From contig JAAXGN010000001.1 in assembly GCA_012267415.1 (NCBI GenBank), positions 62,001 through 126,000 on the forward strand: a stretch of 64,000 nt of DNA, written 5' to 3'. A program made the position numbers and the translations under genes. The notes below the pieces were generated by a model. That model saw nothing but the letters and a program-made list of their open reading frames with translations, did no database searches and was not told the DNA's origin. Positions 55,078-64,000 of the stretch are shown here, piece by piece (the first letter of the stretch is position 1; each line of letters starts with the position of its first letter). The DNA comes from Candidatus Poribacteria bacterium. GTDB taxonomy: Bacteria; Poribacteria; WGA-4E; WGA-3G.

Positions 55078-55965
55078 ATGGGACATACCAAAAAAGATAA
55101 TCTCGCGAATAACGATGAAACCGTTTTAGATGGAATGGTACTAATTCCAGCAGGAGAATTCCAAATGGGAACTCCCGATCCTGAACCAGGATTTCGTCAA
55201 CACCGAGTACACACTGTTTACACAGATGCGTTTTATATGGATATGCACGCAGTAACAAATGCAGCATACAAAGCGTTCGTAGATGAAAACCCAGACTGGC
55301 GTAAGGAACGCATCTATCAAGGATACCACGATGGTTATTTACCACATTGGAATGGCAACGATTATCCCAAAGGTGAAGCGGAACATCCCGTTATTTTTGT
55401 AAGTTGGTATGCAGCGATGGCTTATGCAGAATGGGTGGGGAAACGTTTGCCGACGGAAGCAGAATGGGAGAAAGCTGCCCGGGGCGGATTGGAAGGTCAT
55501 AAGTACTCTTGGGGTGATACTGAACCAAATGGAACACAGTGTAATTTCGCTGTTAAAAACACTAACTTTAAGCACGCAAATATGAAGGCAGATGATGGGT
55601 ATAAATATACTGCCCCTGTAGGAAGTTATCCTGCTAATGGATATGGTCTATACGATATGACAGGTAACGTGTGGGAGTGGTGTCTTGATGCATTTGATTA
55701 TGAGATAAATGACAATGCATTGAGACGTAATCCAATTGGTGGTCCTGATAGTATTACAGATTTAGTAAAACATCACATGGATATAGGTCTTGAAAAGGTT
55801 AAGCAGGATGGATTACGTGACCCTATACTTGCTGAACGTGTTTTACGCGGGGGAGGATGGGACAGTAGTGAAAGCACTTTGCGAATTATATTTCGCGATA
55901 ATTTTCCTCCTGTAAACACAGAGAGTTGTAGCGGTTTTCGATGTGTTAAAGATATAGTCTTTTGA
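55078..55965 (+). CDS. SUMF1-domain protein without the formylglycine-site cysteines
   Basis: ATG at 55078 with GGAGGT 11 bases ahead; a TTG at 55015 is less likely. 295 residues. The FGE-sulfatase fold is clear: GMVLIPAGEFQMGTPDPE, HAVTNAAYKAFV, HPVIFVSWYAAMAYAEWVGKRLPTEAEWE, DMTGNVWEWCLD and the final RGGGWDSSESTLRI...SCSGFRC. In sulfatase-activating enzymes the RGGxW is followed by paired active-site cysteines; here only Ser/Glu/Thr follow, so formylglycine formation is unlikely. Another hydroxylase- or binding-type role is possible. Confidence 0.88.
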   Translation: MGHTKKDNLANNDETVLDGMVLIPAGEFQMGTPDPEPGFRQHRVHTVYTDAFYMDMHAVTNAAYKAFVDENPDWRKERIYQGYHDGYLPHWNGNDYPKGEAEHPVIFVSWYAAMAYAEWVGKRLPTEAEWEKAARGGLEGHKYSWGDTEPNGTQCNFAVKNTNFKHANMKADDGYKYTAPVGSYPANGYGLYDMTGNVWEWCLDAFDYEINDNALRRNPIGGPDSITDLVKHHMDIGLEKVKQDGLRDPILAERVLRGGGWDSSESTLRIIFRDNFPPVNTESCSGFRCVKDIVF

Positions 55966-56033
55966 GAAGGAAATTGTCTAACAGGATGTTGTTCAATTAA
56001 CCACTTAATGTTAAACCTAATGGAGGAACTCCG

Positions 56034-57077
56034 ATGAAGAATACGCAATACCGTGTCTGTATTGTCGGTTGTGGACGCATGGGCGGCACTATTGATGAAG
56101 AGGTAAAAGAAACACCACGCGGTAAACTGCCATATTCCCACGCTGCGAGTTATACTGCGTGTGATCAGACAATAATCGTCGCTGCGGCAGATGTGGTTGA
56201 AGAAAAGGCGCGGTACGTCTGTGACAAATGGGATATTCCAAAATACTACCTTGACTATCAGGAGATGATTGTGCAGGAAAAACCTGATATTGTCAGCATC
56301 GCAACGCGCCCTGGCAACCATGCTGACATCACAAAATTCGCCGCAGAGAATGGTGTGAAAGGTATCTATTGTGATAAACCACTTTGTGCTTCTATGGAGG
56401 AAGCGGATGCAATGCTTGATGTCTGTGAAAAGTATGATATAAAATTCAATCTTGGCACACAACGTCGCTTCACACCCGGTTATACAAAGATGCGTGAAAT
56501 CCTTGAAAGTGGAGAATTAGGTGCACGTCGTTCCATCATCTCTTATACGGGTGGTGCCGCATTATGGGGATACACACACGCTGCTGATCTCATCCTCTTT
56601 TTAGCAAGTGATTCTCCAATAGAATATGTGCAAGGCAACGTCGCTGTTGATAACGCAGATTTTGAAGATAATCGTACCGATTCTGATCCCGCAATCGTGA
56701 TGGGATTTATCAAATTTAAGAACGGTATCAACGGTATCAGCATTCCCGGTACTGCTTATGAATTTGAAGTGAACTGTAGTGAAGGCACTGTTCGATCTCT
56801 GAACAACGGACTCGGTTTTCAACTCCGCAAACGACAGGGACAGCATAATGCAATTTTGGATGTATCATTCCCCGAATATGAGCGAAAGAGCGGCACTGTT
56901 GGATGTATTGAGGACATCATTGAAGCAATAGAAACCGATACTGACACACTTGGCAACATTCAGCTTGCACATCGCAGCACTGAAATGGTCTTTGCAATTG
57001 TCGACTCGCAACGACAGAAAGGTATGCGAGTCAATATACCGATGGAAAACCGAGGACTCTATCTCGGAAGGTGGTGA
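56034..57077 (+). CDS. Gfo/Idh/MocA-family oxidoreductase
   Basis: 347 residues. Rossmann start CIVGCGRMGGTID (residues 6-18), catalytic-type KPLCASMEEADAM (about residue 113; K in YCDKPLC), then a C-terminal alpha/beta sheet. NAD(P)-dependent sugar or inositol dehydrogenases belong here. AGGAGGAACTCCG precedes the ATG. 68 bp after the SUMF1 gene and coupled to the next gene. Confidence 0.92.
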   Translation: MKNTQYRVCIVGCGRMGGTIDEEVKETPRGKLPYSHAASYTACDQTIIVAAADVVEEKARYVCDKWDIPKYYLDYQEMIVQEKPDIVSIATRPGNHADITKFAAENGVKGIYCDKPLCASMEEADAMLDVCEKYDIKFNLGTQRRFTPGYTKMREILESGELGARRSIISYTGGAALWGYTHAADLILFLASDSPIEYVQGNVAVDNADFEDNRTDSDPAIVMGFIKFKNGINGISIPGTAYEFEVNCSEGTVRSLNNGLGFQLRKRQGQHNAILDVSFPEYERKSGTVGCIEDIIEAIETDTDTLGNIQLAHRSTEMVFAIVDSQRQKGMRVNIPMENRGLYLGRW

Positions 57078-57081
57078 ACAC

Positions 57082-57891
57082 ATGATAAGCAAGATACATA
57101 AAGTCGTAAACACATTTCATATCTCAAAACTCACAAAACTTTGTACTATTGTTTTTATTAGCATTCTGCTTCTACTCACCTATACTGCCACTTCACCGAA
57201 AGGTGATTCGCATTCAGAAACTGATTCAAAACGTCCAGCAAGCACACGTTACGAACAACGCGTTGCAAGTCGAGATGGTATCGGTAAAATCTATATGGGG
57301 CGCGAAATATCCCAAGTGATGGGACATCTCGCCGCGGGATGGTTGGAACGTCCTGAACGTGAACGCGAAGAATTGCCGAATAAACTCATTGAGATGCTAA
57401 AACTCAAAAAGGGTGATGTTGTTGCAGATATCGGTATCGGTACAGGATACATTGCCAGACGTATTTCACCGAAAATTGGTAATGAAGGCATCATTTACGG
57501 CGTTGAAATTCAGCAGGAGATGCTTGACATCCTTGCCAAAACAACGAAGGAGGAAGGCATTACCAATATCAAAGGTGTGTTAGGCACGATTACCGATCCG
57601 AAATTACCGGCAAATTCGGTTGATCTGGCAATCATGGTTGATGTCTATCACGAATTTTCGCATCCTTATGAAATGATGCATAACATCTGTCGTGCGATCA
57701 AGATAGGTGGGAGGGTAGCATTGATAGAATATCGCTTAGAGGATGATAGTGTGCTTATCAAACGTCTGCATAAAATGAGCGAATTACAGGTAGTTAAAGA
57801 GATGACACCTCATCCGTTGTCTTGGATTGAGACACTTGACGGTTTACCGTGGCAGCATGTGATTATTTTTGAGAAGGTTGGTGAGGGGTAG
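57082..57891 (+). CDS. Membrane-anchored class I methyltransferase
   Basis: ATG at 57082 (5 bp after the previous stop, GGAAGGTGGTG ahead) gives 269 residues; the earlier ATG at 56950 lies inside the preceding gene. One N-terminal hydrophobic helix (LCTIVFISILLLLTYTA), then SAM-binding DIGIGTGYIARRI (about residue 114), LPANSVDLAIMVDVYHEF and GGRVALIEYR. Like exported tellurite-type/precorrin-like SAM methyltransferases; substrate unknown. Possibly faces the periplasm because of the helix. Confidence 0.85.
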   Translation: MISKIHKVVNTFHISKLTKLCTIVFISILLLLTYTATSPKGDSHSETDSKRPASTRYEQRVASRDGIGKIYMGREISQVMGHLAAGWLERPEREREELPNKLIEMLKLKKGDVVADIGIGTGYIARRISPKIGNEGIIYGVEIQQEMLDILAKTTKEEGITNIKGVLGTITDPKLPANSVDLAIMVDVYHEFSHPYEMMHNICRAIKIGGRVALIEYRLEDDSVLIKRLHKMSELQVVKEMTPHPLSWIETLDGLPWQHVIIFEKVGEG

Positions 57892-58012
57892 ATGACTCCT
57901 TGATTTAGCATGTCAGCACCAATGTTAAACTTTTTCTTTGCCATTACGTTATTTAACAAAACCTCATTTTACCATAATCAATTTGAATCTATATTGAAAA
58001 GGGAGTATTCCA

Positions 58013-61000
58013 GTGAAGAGCGATAAAAGTTCAGTTCCACTAATTGCAACGATAGTATTTGTCTGCATAGTGATGATAGGGGTTCCTATCGCTTCTGCAG
58101 ATCACCATGAAAATCCTAAAACATCGGTCAGTTATAGCCAAGACATTCGTCCCATTATAGCTGACAACTGCTTCGCCTGCCACGGTCCAGATGAAAAGAC
58201 CAGACAAGCAAACCTGCGGCTTGACACAAAAGAGGGTGCGTTTTCTGAACCCAGTGGATACCCGATTCTCACTCCTAACAAACCTGATGAGAGTGAACTC
58301 TACCTTAGAATTGTGTCTGATGACGACAATTATAAGATGCCACCGGCTGACTTCAATAAAACCCTAACACCAGAACAGATAGAAACAATCAAACAGTGGA
58401 TTACCGAAGGGGCAAAATGGGAAGAACATTGGGCATTTACAGCACCTGTTCGTCCAACGCCACCTACCGTAAAAGATGCGAATTGGGTGAAAAATCCGAT
58501 TGATGCGTTTATCCTTGCACGCCTTGAGAAAGAAGGATTAAAACCCGCACAAAAGGCAGATAAACGTTCTCTTATCCGAAGGCTAAGTTTTGATTTAACC
58601 GGATTACCACCGACACTTGAAGAGATTCATAACTTCCTTAATGATGATACACCGAATGCTTATGAAACACTCATAGATACCTTTATGAAAAAGCCGGAAT
58701 ACGGCGAACACATGGCACGTTTCTGGTTGGATGTGGCGCGCTATGGAGATACACACGGATTACATTTAGATAACTATCGCGAAATGTGGCCCTATAGAGA
58801 CTGGGTCATTAAAGCGTTCCATGAAAATATGCCTTTCGATCAGTTCACGATTGAACAGTTGGCAGGGGATCTCCTACCAGAACCGACACTTGATCAACGC
58901 GTTGCTACTGGTTTCAATCGCTGTCATGTTACGACAAGTGAAGGCGGATCAATCGCTGAGGAATACTACGTCCGTTATGCAGTTGACAGAGTTAATACAA
59001 CATCTACTGTCTGGATGGGTTTAACCGCCGGCTGTGCACAGTGCCACGACCACAAATACGATCCGATTTCGCAGAAAGAATACTATCAACTTTTCGCCTA
59101 TTTCAACAATATCACAGAAAATGCTATGGATGGTAATCGAAAGGACTCTCCCCCTGTCGTGAAGTTGCCAACACCCGAACAGACAGCACAACTTGCAAAA
59201 TACGATGATCAGATTAAGGATTTAGACGCACAGAGTAAGGGACCACTACCTAATATTGATGCTGCACAAACCGCTTGGGAAAATAGAATGCCGCGATGGA
59301 CATTTATTAAACCAAATGTCGTCCTTTCGAAAGGTGGTGCAACTCTTACAATTAATGAGGACAACTCTGTATTAGCAGGTGGTGCAAACCCAGATAAAGA
59401 GGTATATGAGATCGTTGCAGAACTACCGGCAGGAAAATGGTGTGCTTTACGGTTAGAAGCTATTCCAGATAAATCCTTACCCGGGAGCGGTATTGGACGC
59501 AGCGACAATAGCAACGTAGTTTTGACAGGATTCTCTGTTGATTTCGTTTCTCCATCAGATGCTGAACAGGTGCTTAATGACGCTAAGGAAGCAGCACAGA
59601 AGGCGAAAGAAGCAATTGAGAAAGCTGCTGAAGAGGCAAAGAAGGCTGCTGAAGAAGCAAAAGCCGCTGAAGAGGCAAAGAAAGCTGCTGAAGAAGCAAA
59701 AGCCGCTGAAGATGAGGAAACCGTTGAAAATGTGGAAACTGTTGAAGAAACAGGTGAACAGAAAGAAACCACTGAACCTGTTGCAGATGCTTCACCAGAA
59801 AATCCAGAAGAGAAAGAAGTTGATAAACCTGAAGAGGATACTAAGTTAGATACGACTGAAAAGACAGAAACGGTTGAAAAGGCTGATACGGATGCACAAG
59901 CAGAGGAAGCAAAATCTGTAGCAGACGAAGCAGAAAACAGTGAGGAAACTGATGAAGCTGCTGAACCTGTTGAAGAAAAATCCCCTTGGATTTCCGTTCC
60001 CATAGTGAAAGCATGGGCAGATAAAGAGCAAGCAAACGGAGATTTTGCCATTGCTAACATCATTGATGATAATCCTGAAACGGGATGGGGATTGGAGAGC
60101 AATAATAATCGTGGTAATAGTCGGCAAGCAATCTTCCTCGTTGCAAATCCATTCGGCACAGAAGGTGGATTGATAAGACTACGGCTAAATCATGAATCTC
60201 AACATGCTAAGCACCACTTCGGCAGGTTTAGAATTGCGGTCACAAATGCACCAACAATCTACCCTATCGGTTCTAAAGTGTCCCTTGGTAACTGGCATTC
60301 TGTCGGTCCCTTCACTGCTGAACACGGGAACATTGCATTCTATAATGTGTATGAACCTGAAACCAAACCTGTGGATACGAAGGCTAAATTCACTGTCGGT
60401 TCACAGACATTAGAGTGGAAACAGCAGACACACTGGAAAGATGGTGAGGTGCATAACGACATCATCGGCGAGAACAGTGCGACATACCTCTATAGGAACA
60501 TCACATCCGAAACCAAGCAGAAGGCGACACTGTATCTGAGTAGCAATGATGCGGTGAAGGTTTGGGTAAATCAGATGGAGATGCTGGCAAGTAATATCCA
60601 ACGTGACGCTGCGCCCGATACAGAAAAAGTCCAAATTCAGCTTAATCCGGGAAATAATGCACTACTGCTGAAAGTCGTTAACTATTCCGGTCCGTCAGGT
60701 TTCTATTTCCGAATGGAATCTGATGAACCGATGGTAACTGCCAATATCGTTGACACGATCGCCGTTGATAGAGGCAAACGTAACGGAGACCAACAGACAG
60801 CGATCCGGGAATACTACCGACGCAATGTTTCAACGGATGAAACATTGAAAAAACTCTACGCGGATTTATCGGATACGCAGAACAAGAGGAACGCACTTAA
60901 CAATTCCCTCACGACAACCTTAGTGATGCAGGAACGCTCCGACCCGCGTGGTGCTTTTGTCTTGGAACGTGGTGCCTATCAGCATCGGGGTGAGCAGGTG

Positions 61001-62005
61001 TATCCAAGGGTTCCGGCAGTTTTACCACAAGTAGTTAAAGGTTCACCGCCAAATAGACATTCATTAGCGAAGTGGTTGGTTTCTCGTCAACATCCGCTGA
61101 CTGCGCGTGTTACAATCAACCGTGTTTGGCAAAATGTGTTTGGTGCAGGTATTGTCCGAACTTCAGAGGATTTCGGCACACAAGGTACGCCCCCAACGCA
61201 TCCTGAGCTTCTTGATTGGCTTGCGACAGAGTTTGTGGATTCTGGCTGGGACGTCCAATCCATGTTGAAACTCATGCTGACTTCAGCAACTTATCAACAG
61301 GGTTCACAGGTCACCTCCGAAAAGTTGGAACGTGATGCAGATAATTTACTGCTATCCCGTGCCCCAAGGTATCGCTTTGATGCAGAAATCGTCCGGGATA
61401 ACGTCCTTGCACTCAGCGGTTTACTATTTAAACGTATTGGTGGACCGAGTGTCAAACCCCCACAACCGGGCGGATTATGGAAGGCAGTTGGGTTTACTGG
61501 CTCAAACACTGATACCTTTAGGAAAGATTCCGGTTCCGATAAGGTGCATCGTCGGAGTCTGTACACGTTCTGGAAGCGTACTGCACCCCCTCCTCAGATG
61601 AATATCCTTGATGCTCCGTCACGCGAGGCATGCACTATCCGGCGTGAACGCACGAACACACCAATGCAAGCATTAATGCTAATGAATGACCCGCAGTTCT
61701 TTGAAGCAGCACGCGTTTTCGCAGAACGCACGATTAGAGAGGGTGGCAATACACCTGAGGAACGAATAACTTACATGTTTGAGTTGGCAACCGCTCGTGA
61801 ACCCAAACCTGCGGAAACTGCTCTGATAGTAGAAACGTTCCAGGCACACTCAGAAGAGATGAAAGCTGACCCTGAAGCAGCCAAAGAACTCATCAACGTC
61901 GGTGAATCGAAACCTGATGAAAAATTAGACACTGTTGAAGTTGCTACATGGACGATGATTGCGAACCTTATCCTTAATCTGGATGAAGTCTTGAATAAGG
62001 GATAA
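58013..62005 (+). CDS. PSCyt1-DUF1549-DUF1553 protein with long acidic insert
   Basis: GTG start with GGGAG ahead, 1330 residues. Signal peptide ([19 protein letters not shown]), a cytochrome-type domain with [19 protein letters not shown] (about residue 52), DUF1549 with [16 protein letters not shown] (about 345), and C-terminal DUF1553 with [21 protein letters not shown]. Between them residues about 520-665 are an Ala/Glu/Lys-rich then Glu/Thr-rich low-complexity insert (heptad-like [19 protein letters not shown]) and residues about 770-900 form a sandwich-like domain. Planctomycete/Poribacteria hallmark; usual partner DUF1501 is not here. Confidence 0.92.
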   Translation: MKSDKSSVPLIATIVFVCIVMIGVPIASADHHENPKTSVSYSQDIRPIIADNCFACHGPDEKTRQANLRLDTKEGAFSEPSGYPILTPNKPDESELYLRIVSDDDNYKMPPADFNKTLTPEQIETIKQWITEGAKWEEHWAFTAPVRPTPPTVKDANWVKNPIDAFILARLEKEGLKPAQKADKRSLIRRLSFDLTGLPPTLEEIHNFLNDDTPNAYETLIDTFMKKPEYGEHMARFWLDVARYGDTHGLHLDNYREMWPYRDWVIKAFHENMPFDQFTIEQLAGDLLPEPTLDQRVATGFNRCHVTTSEGGSIAEEYYVRYAVDRVNTTSTVWMGLTAGCAQCHDHKYDPISQKEYYQLFAYFNNITENAMDGNRKDSPPVVKLPTPEQTAQLAKYDDQIKDLDAQSKGPLPNIDAAQTAWENRMPRWTFIKPNVVLSKGGATLTINEDNSVLAGGANPDKEVYEIVAELPAGKWCALRLEAIPDKSLPGSGIGRSDNSNVVLTGFSVDFVSPSDAEQVLNDAKEAAQKAKEAIEKAAEEAKKAAEEAKAAEEAKKAAEEAKAAEDEETVENVETVEETGEQKETTEPVADASPENPEEKEVDKPEEDTKLDTTEKTETVEKADTDAQAEEAKSVADEAENSEETDEAAEPVEEKSPWISVPIVKAWADKEQANGDFAIANIIDDNPETGWGLESNNNRGNSRQAIFLVANPFGTEGGLIRLRLNHESQHAKHHFGRFRIAVTNAPTIYPIGSKVSLGNWHSVGPFTAEHGNIAFYNVYEPETKPVDTKAKFTVGSQTLEWKQQTHWKDGEVHNDIIGENSATYLYRNITSETKQKATLYLSSNDAVKVWVNQMEMLASNIQRDAAPDTEKVQIQLNPGNNALLLKVVNYSGPSGFYFRMESDEPMVTANIVDTIAVDRGKRNGDQQTAIREYYRRNVSTDETLKKLYADLSDTQNKRNALNNSLTTTLVMQERSDPRGAFVLERGAYQHRGEQVYPRVPAVLPQVVKGSPPNRHSLAKWLVSRQHPLTARVTINRVWQNVFGAGIVRTSEDFGTQGTPPTHPELLDWLATEFVDSGWDVQSMLKLMLTSATYQQGSQVTSEKLERDADNLLLSRAPRYRFDAEIVRDNVLALSGLLFKRIGGPSVKPPQPGGLWKAVGFTGSNTDTFRKDSGSDKVHRRSLYTFWKRTAPPPQMNILDAPSREACTIRRERTNTPMQALMLMNDPQFFEAARVFAERTIREGGNTPEERITYMFELATAREPKPAETALIVETFQAHSEEMKADPEAAKELINVGESKPDEKLDTVEVATWTMIANLILNLDEVLNKG

Positions 62006-62055
62006 TTAAACTTGGTGGGCACTACTTATATTAGTGGTGCCCATTTTATAACATT

Positions 62056-63126
62056 ATGAAATCTCTGTACTTGCTTTTTACAATACCTATAGTTTTCCTC
62101 GATTGTTCATCTAATCAGAATGTGGTAATACCAGATGTCAACTTAGCCACTGCTGTGCGCGAAGCACTCGAATTAGGTCCAACCGTTCCTATCCCACAAA
62201 ATCAATTGGTTGAGTTAGAACAACTCAATGCTGGAGGAAAAGGCATAAAGGACTTAACCGGACTGGAAAAAGCATCCGGGTTAAAGGTTTTAAAACTTTA
62301 CAAGAATGAGATAACAGACCTAAGACCAATTGCAGGATTGACTCAACTTACAGAGTTAATTCTCTACGACAATAAAATCAGCGACATCTCACCAATTGCG
62401 GGGTTAAAGAATCTTAAAACACAACTATATCTTGATGGTAATCAGATAAGTGACATTTCACCACTAGCAAACTTAACGCAGTTGTCAGAGTTAAACATCT
62501 GTCAGAACCAAATAAGTGACATTTCGCCTCTTGCACACTTAACGCAATTGACAATGTTACATCTTTACGACAATCAGATTAGTGATTTGGAACCACTTAA
62601 AACATTGACCCAGTTAGAGAAACTAAACCTTGGGAAGAATCAGATCAGCGAGTTTTCTCCTCTATCTAACTTAAAACAGCTAACAAGTCTATACCTTCAC
62701 AATAATTACATCAAGGATCTTACAGCACTTGTTGGTTTACCGAATCTAAGGTCTTTATCACTTGCCCATAATCAGATCAGCAACATAACGCCACTTGCAG
62801 AATTGCGACAATTGACACACTTGACTCTCCAAAACAACCAAATAAGTGACATAACACCACTCGCTACATTGTCAATGTTAAATGGGTTATTGCTTGGGGA
62901 GAATCAGATAAGTGATGTTAAACCTTGTTCAAAATTGACACAGATTACGGAATTATATCTGAGTAAAAACCATATCCGGGACATTACACCACTGGAAAAC
63001 TTAACCGAATTGATAGACTTATGGATCATAGGTAATCCAATTCAAGATATGGAACCACTCAGAAAACTACTGAAACAGAATAAAGACTTGGAAATTGATG
63101 TAGAAACGCTATCTGATAAACACTAA
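62056..63126 (+). CDS. Leucine-rich-repeat exported protein, copy 1
   Basis: 356 residues. N-terminal signal ending VFLDC(S) is lipobox-like but has Asp at the -1 position. After NVVIPDVNLATAVREALEL come about eleven 22-residue SDS22/internalin-type LRRs (L..L.L..NQISDISPLA...). The repeats are nearly uniform, suggesting recent duplication. Likely a surface or periplasmic binding protein. Its partner at 63440 begins with the same segment. Confidence 0.9.
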   Translation: MKSLYLLFTIPIVFLDCSSNQNVVIPDVNLATAVREALELGPTVPIPQNQLVELEQLNAGGKGIKDLTGLEKASGLKVLKLYKNEITDLRPIAGLTQLTELILYDNKISDISPIAGLKNLKTQLYLDGNQISDISPLANLTQLSELNICQNQISDISPLAHLTQLTMLHLYDNQISDLEPLKTLTQLEKLNLGKNQISEFSPLSNLKQLTSLYLHNNYIKDLTALVGLPNLRSLSLAHNQISNITPLAELRQLTHLTLQNNQISDITPLATLSMLNGLLLGENQISDVKPCSKLTQITELYLSKNHIRDITPLENLTELIDLWIIGNPIQDMEPLRKLLKQNKDLEIDVETLSDKH

Positions 63127-63237
63127 TACATCTTTTGGTTAATCGTAAATACAAATATAACCCAAGTTGCTACCTATAAGTTTTGGAAATGGAAACACCG
63201 TCTTTAATGTAAAAATGCTGTTAACTAGCCAGTATTT

Positions 63238-63349
63238 GTAGCACGGGGAATGCCATTGGGCGAATGCGCGCATGGCATTCGCCATGATTCATACCGTTGA
63301 TTTCACTTTTAGTTTGCGCCATTTGACACAAACTGAAAGTTTGTGCTAC
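63238..63349. repeat. GTAG/CTAC-bordered palindromes between the LRR genes
   Basis: GTAGCACGGGGAATGCC... (63238) and CACAAACTGAAAGTTTGTG plus CTAC (to 63349). A further palindrome GGGCGAATGC/GCATTCGCC lies within. The rest of the 313-bp gap 63127-63439 has no gene. Confidence 0.7.
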
Positions 63350-63439
63350 ATAGGTGGCGACTTAGGTAAATATAGTAGAACACAATTATTGAAAATCGGA
63401 ATAGTGCCAATTTATTCACATTAGCAGGAATATCACTCT

Positions 63440-64000
63440 ATGAAGAATTTTTGTCTGCTCCTTACTTTGCTCATAGTTGTTCTTGGTTGTTCTTCTGGTC
63501 CAGAAGTGATAATACCCGATGTAAACTTAGCCACTGCGGTAAGAGAAGCACTCGGTTTAAGTCCAAACACACCTATTCCACAAGGGAAGTTTGAAAACTT
63601 AGAAAAACTCAGTGCCGATAGTCGAGATATAGAAGACTTAACGGGTTTAGAGAAAGCTATAGGATTAACGACTTTAGAACTTCGAAAGAATCAGATTGAG
63701 GACTTAATGCCTCTCTCGAATCTAACACAACTGACACACTTGTACCTTGGTGAAAATCAGATCAGCAACATTAGACCTTTGTCTAACTTAACCCAGTTGA
63801 CGAGTTTGGATATCGTAGCAAATCAGATCAACGACATAAGACCGATAGAAAACTTGTCACAGTTGGAAATGCTATGGCTTGATAAGAACAAAATCAGTGA
63901 TTTAATACCACTGGCAAACTTGACAGAGTTGACCACACTATACATTTCAGATAATCAGATTAGCGACATAAATCCACTCAATAATCTAACACAGTTGATA
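63440..64000 (+). CDS. Leucine-rich-repeat lipoprotein, copy 2, cut by window edge
   Basis: ATG at 63440. Starts with a lipoprotein signal (LLTLLIVVLGC, a good lipobox), then VIIPDVNLATAVREALGLSP, the same N-terminal segment as the 62056 gene, and at least five 22-residue LRRs before the window ends (187 codons visible). The paralogue pair arose by tandem duplication. Right end not seen. Confidence 0.88.
   Translation, partial: MKNFCLLLTLLIVVLGCSSGPEVIIPDVNLATAVREALGLSPNTPIPQGKFENLEKLSADSRDIEDLTGLEKAIGLTTLELRKNQIEDLMPLSNLTQLTHLYLGENQISNIRPLSNLTQLTSLDIVANQINDIRPIENLSQLEMLWLDKNKISDLIPLANLTELTTLYISDNQISDINPLNNLTQLI

Overview
The window looks like part of a low-to-moderate GC Gram-negative genome from the Poribacteria/Planctomycetes side of the tree. 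Candidatus Poribacteria is my best guess, but this is inferred from gene content and not tested. Pointers are a PSCyt1/DUF1549/DUF1553 protein, cytochrome-like and dockerin-bearing secreted proteins, SUMF1, Gfo/Idh/MocA and sugar-phosphate-isomerase-like genes, TolB-type propeller debris, SDS22-like LRR lipoproteins, a TonB-dependent receptor, and a very high load of small palindromic repeats.

Layout. 1-5.6 kb: a left-truncated secreted dockerin/cytochrome/monooxygenase-like protein, a GT2 glycosyltransferase, an SDR protein, a TonB-dependent receptor and a rhodanese. 5.6-9.6 kb: a minus-strand outer-membrane porin, imelysin and di-haem protein series behind a near-perfect Fur box, so a probable iron-acquisition operon. 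9.8-13.9 kb: unrecognised proteins, including a coupled pair of membrane/coiled-coil proteins behind a strong promoter and a hairpin-rich leader RNA. 14-20.3 kb: a B12-binding radical SAM protein and ECF transporter A and T subunits, split by a decayed TolB-like gene and small ORFs. 20.3-23 kb: MoaB/MogA and a double VWA protein. 23.4-27.2 kb: ilvB-ilvN-ilvC under a T-box leader that probably reads valine tRNA. 27.2-32.1 kb: a repeat array, a secreted protein interrupted by an in-frame TGA, superoxide dismutase and an AddB-like nuclease. 32.2-39.3 kb: a tight operon of a reductase/acyl-AMP ligase/ACP/acyltransferase megaprotein, a HAD phosphatase, a small protein and methionyl-tRNA synthetase. 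39.4-46 kb: a MITE, small ORFs, a cNMP-PP2C phosphatase, a ThuA-like secreted protein, an unrecognised enzyme, and CYTH and receiver-like proteins. 46.3-50.2 kb: isochorismatase-like hydrolase, long-chain acyl-CoA synthetase, two tRNAs, a MITE and HU. 50.4-64 kb: DUF1573-like and CBM9-like proteins, a BioF/KBL-type enzyme, a TIM-barrel isomerase, SUMF1, Gfo/Idh/MocA oxidoreductase, a methyltransferase, the large PSCyt protein and two paralogous LRR lipoproteins, the last cut by the window edge.

The most striking window-wide feature is not a gene. About twenty short palindromes with very different arm sequences all carry the tetranucleotide GTAG just 5' of the hairpin, often as inverted pairs. 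This is the layout known for REP/REPIN elements moved by RAYT (TnpA-REP) transposases. A second family of four non-coding elements has IS-like termini (GGGTGYRTAAAGTTTTTG). A third, 72-bp block precedes pairs of small ORFs at two loci 21 kb apart.
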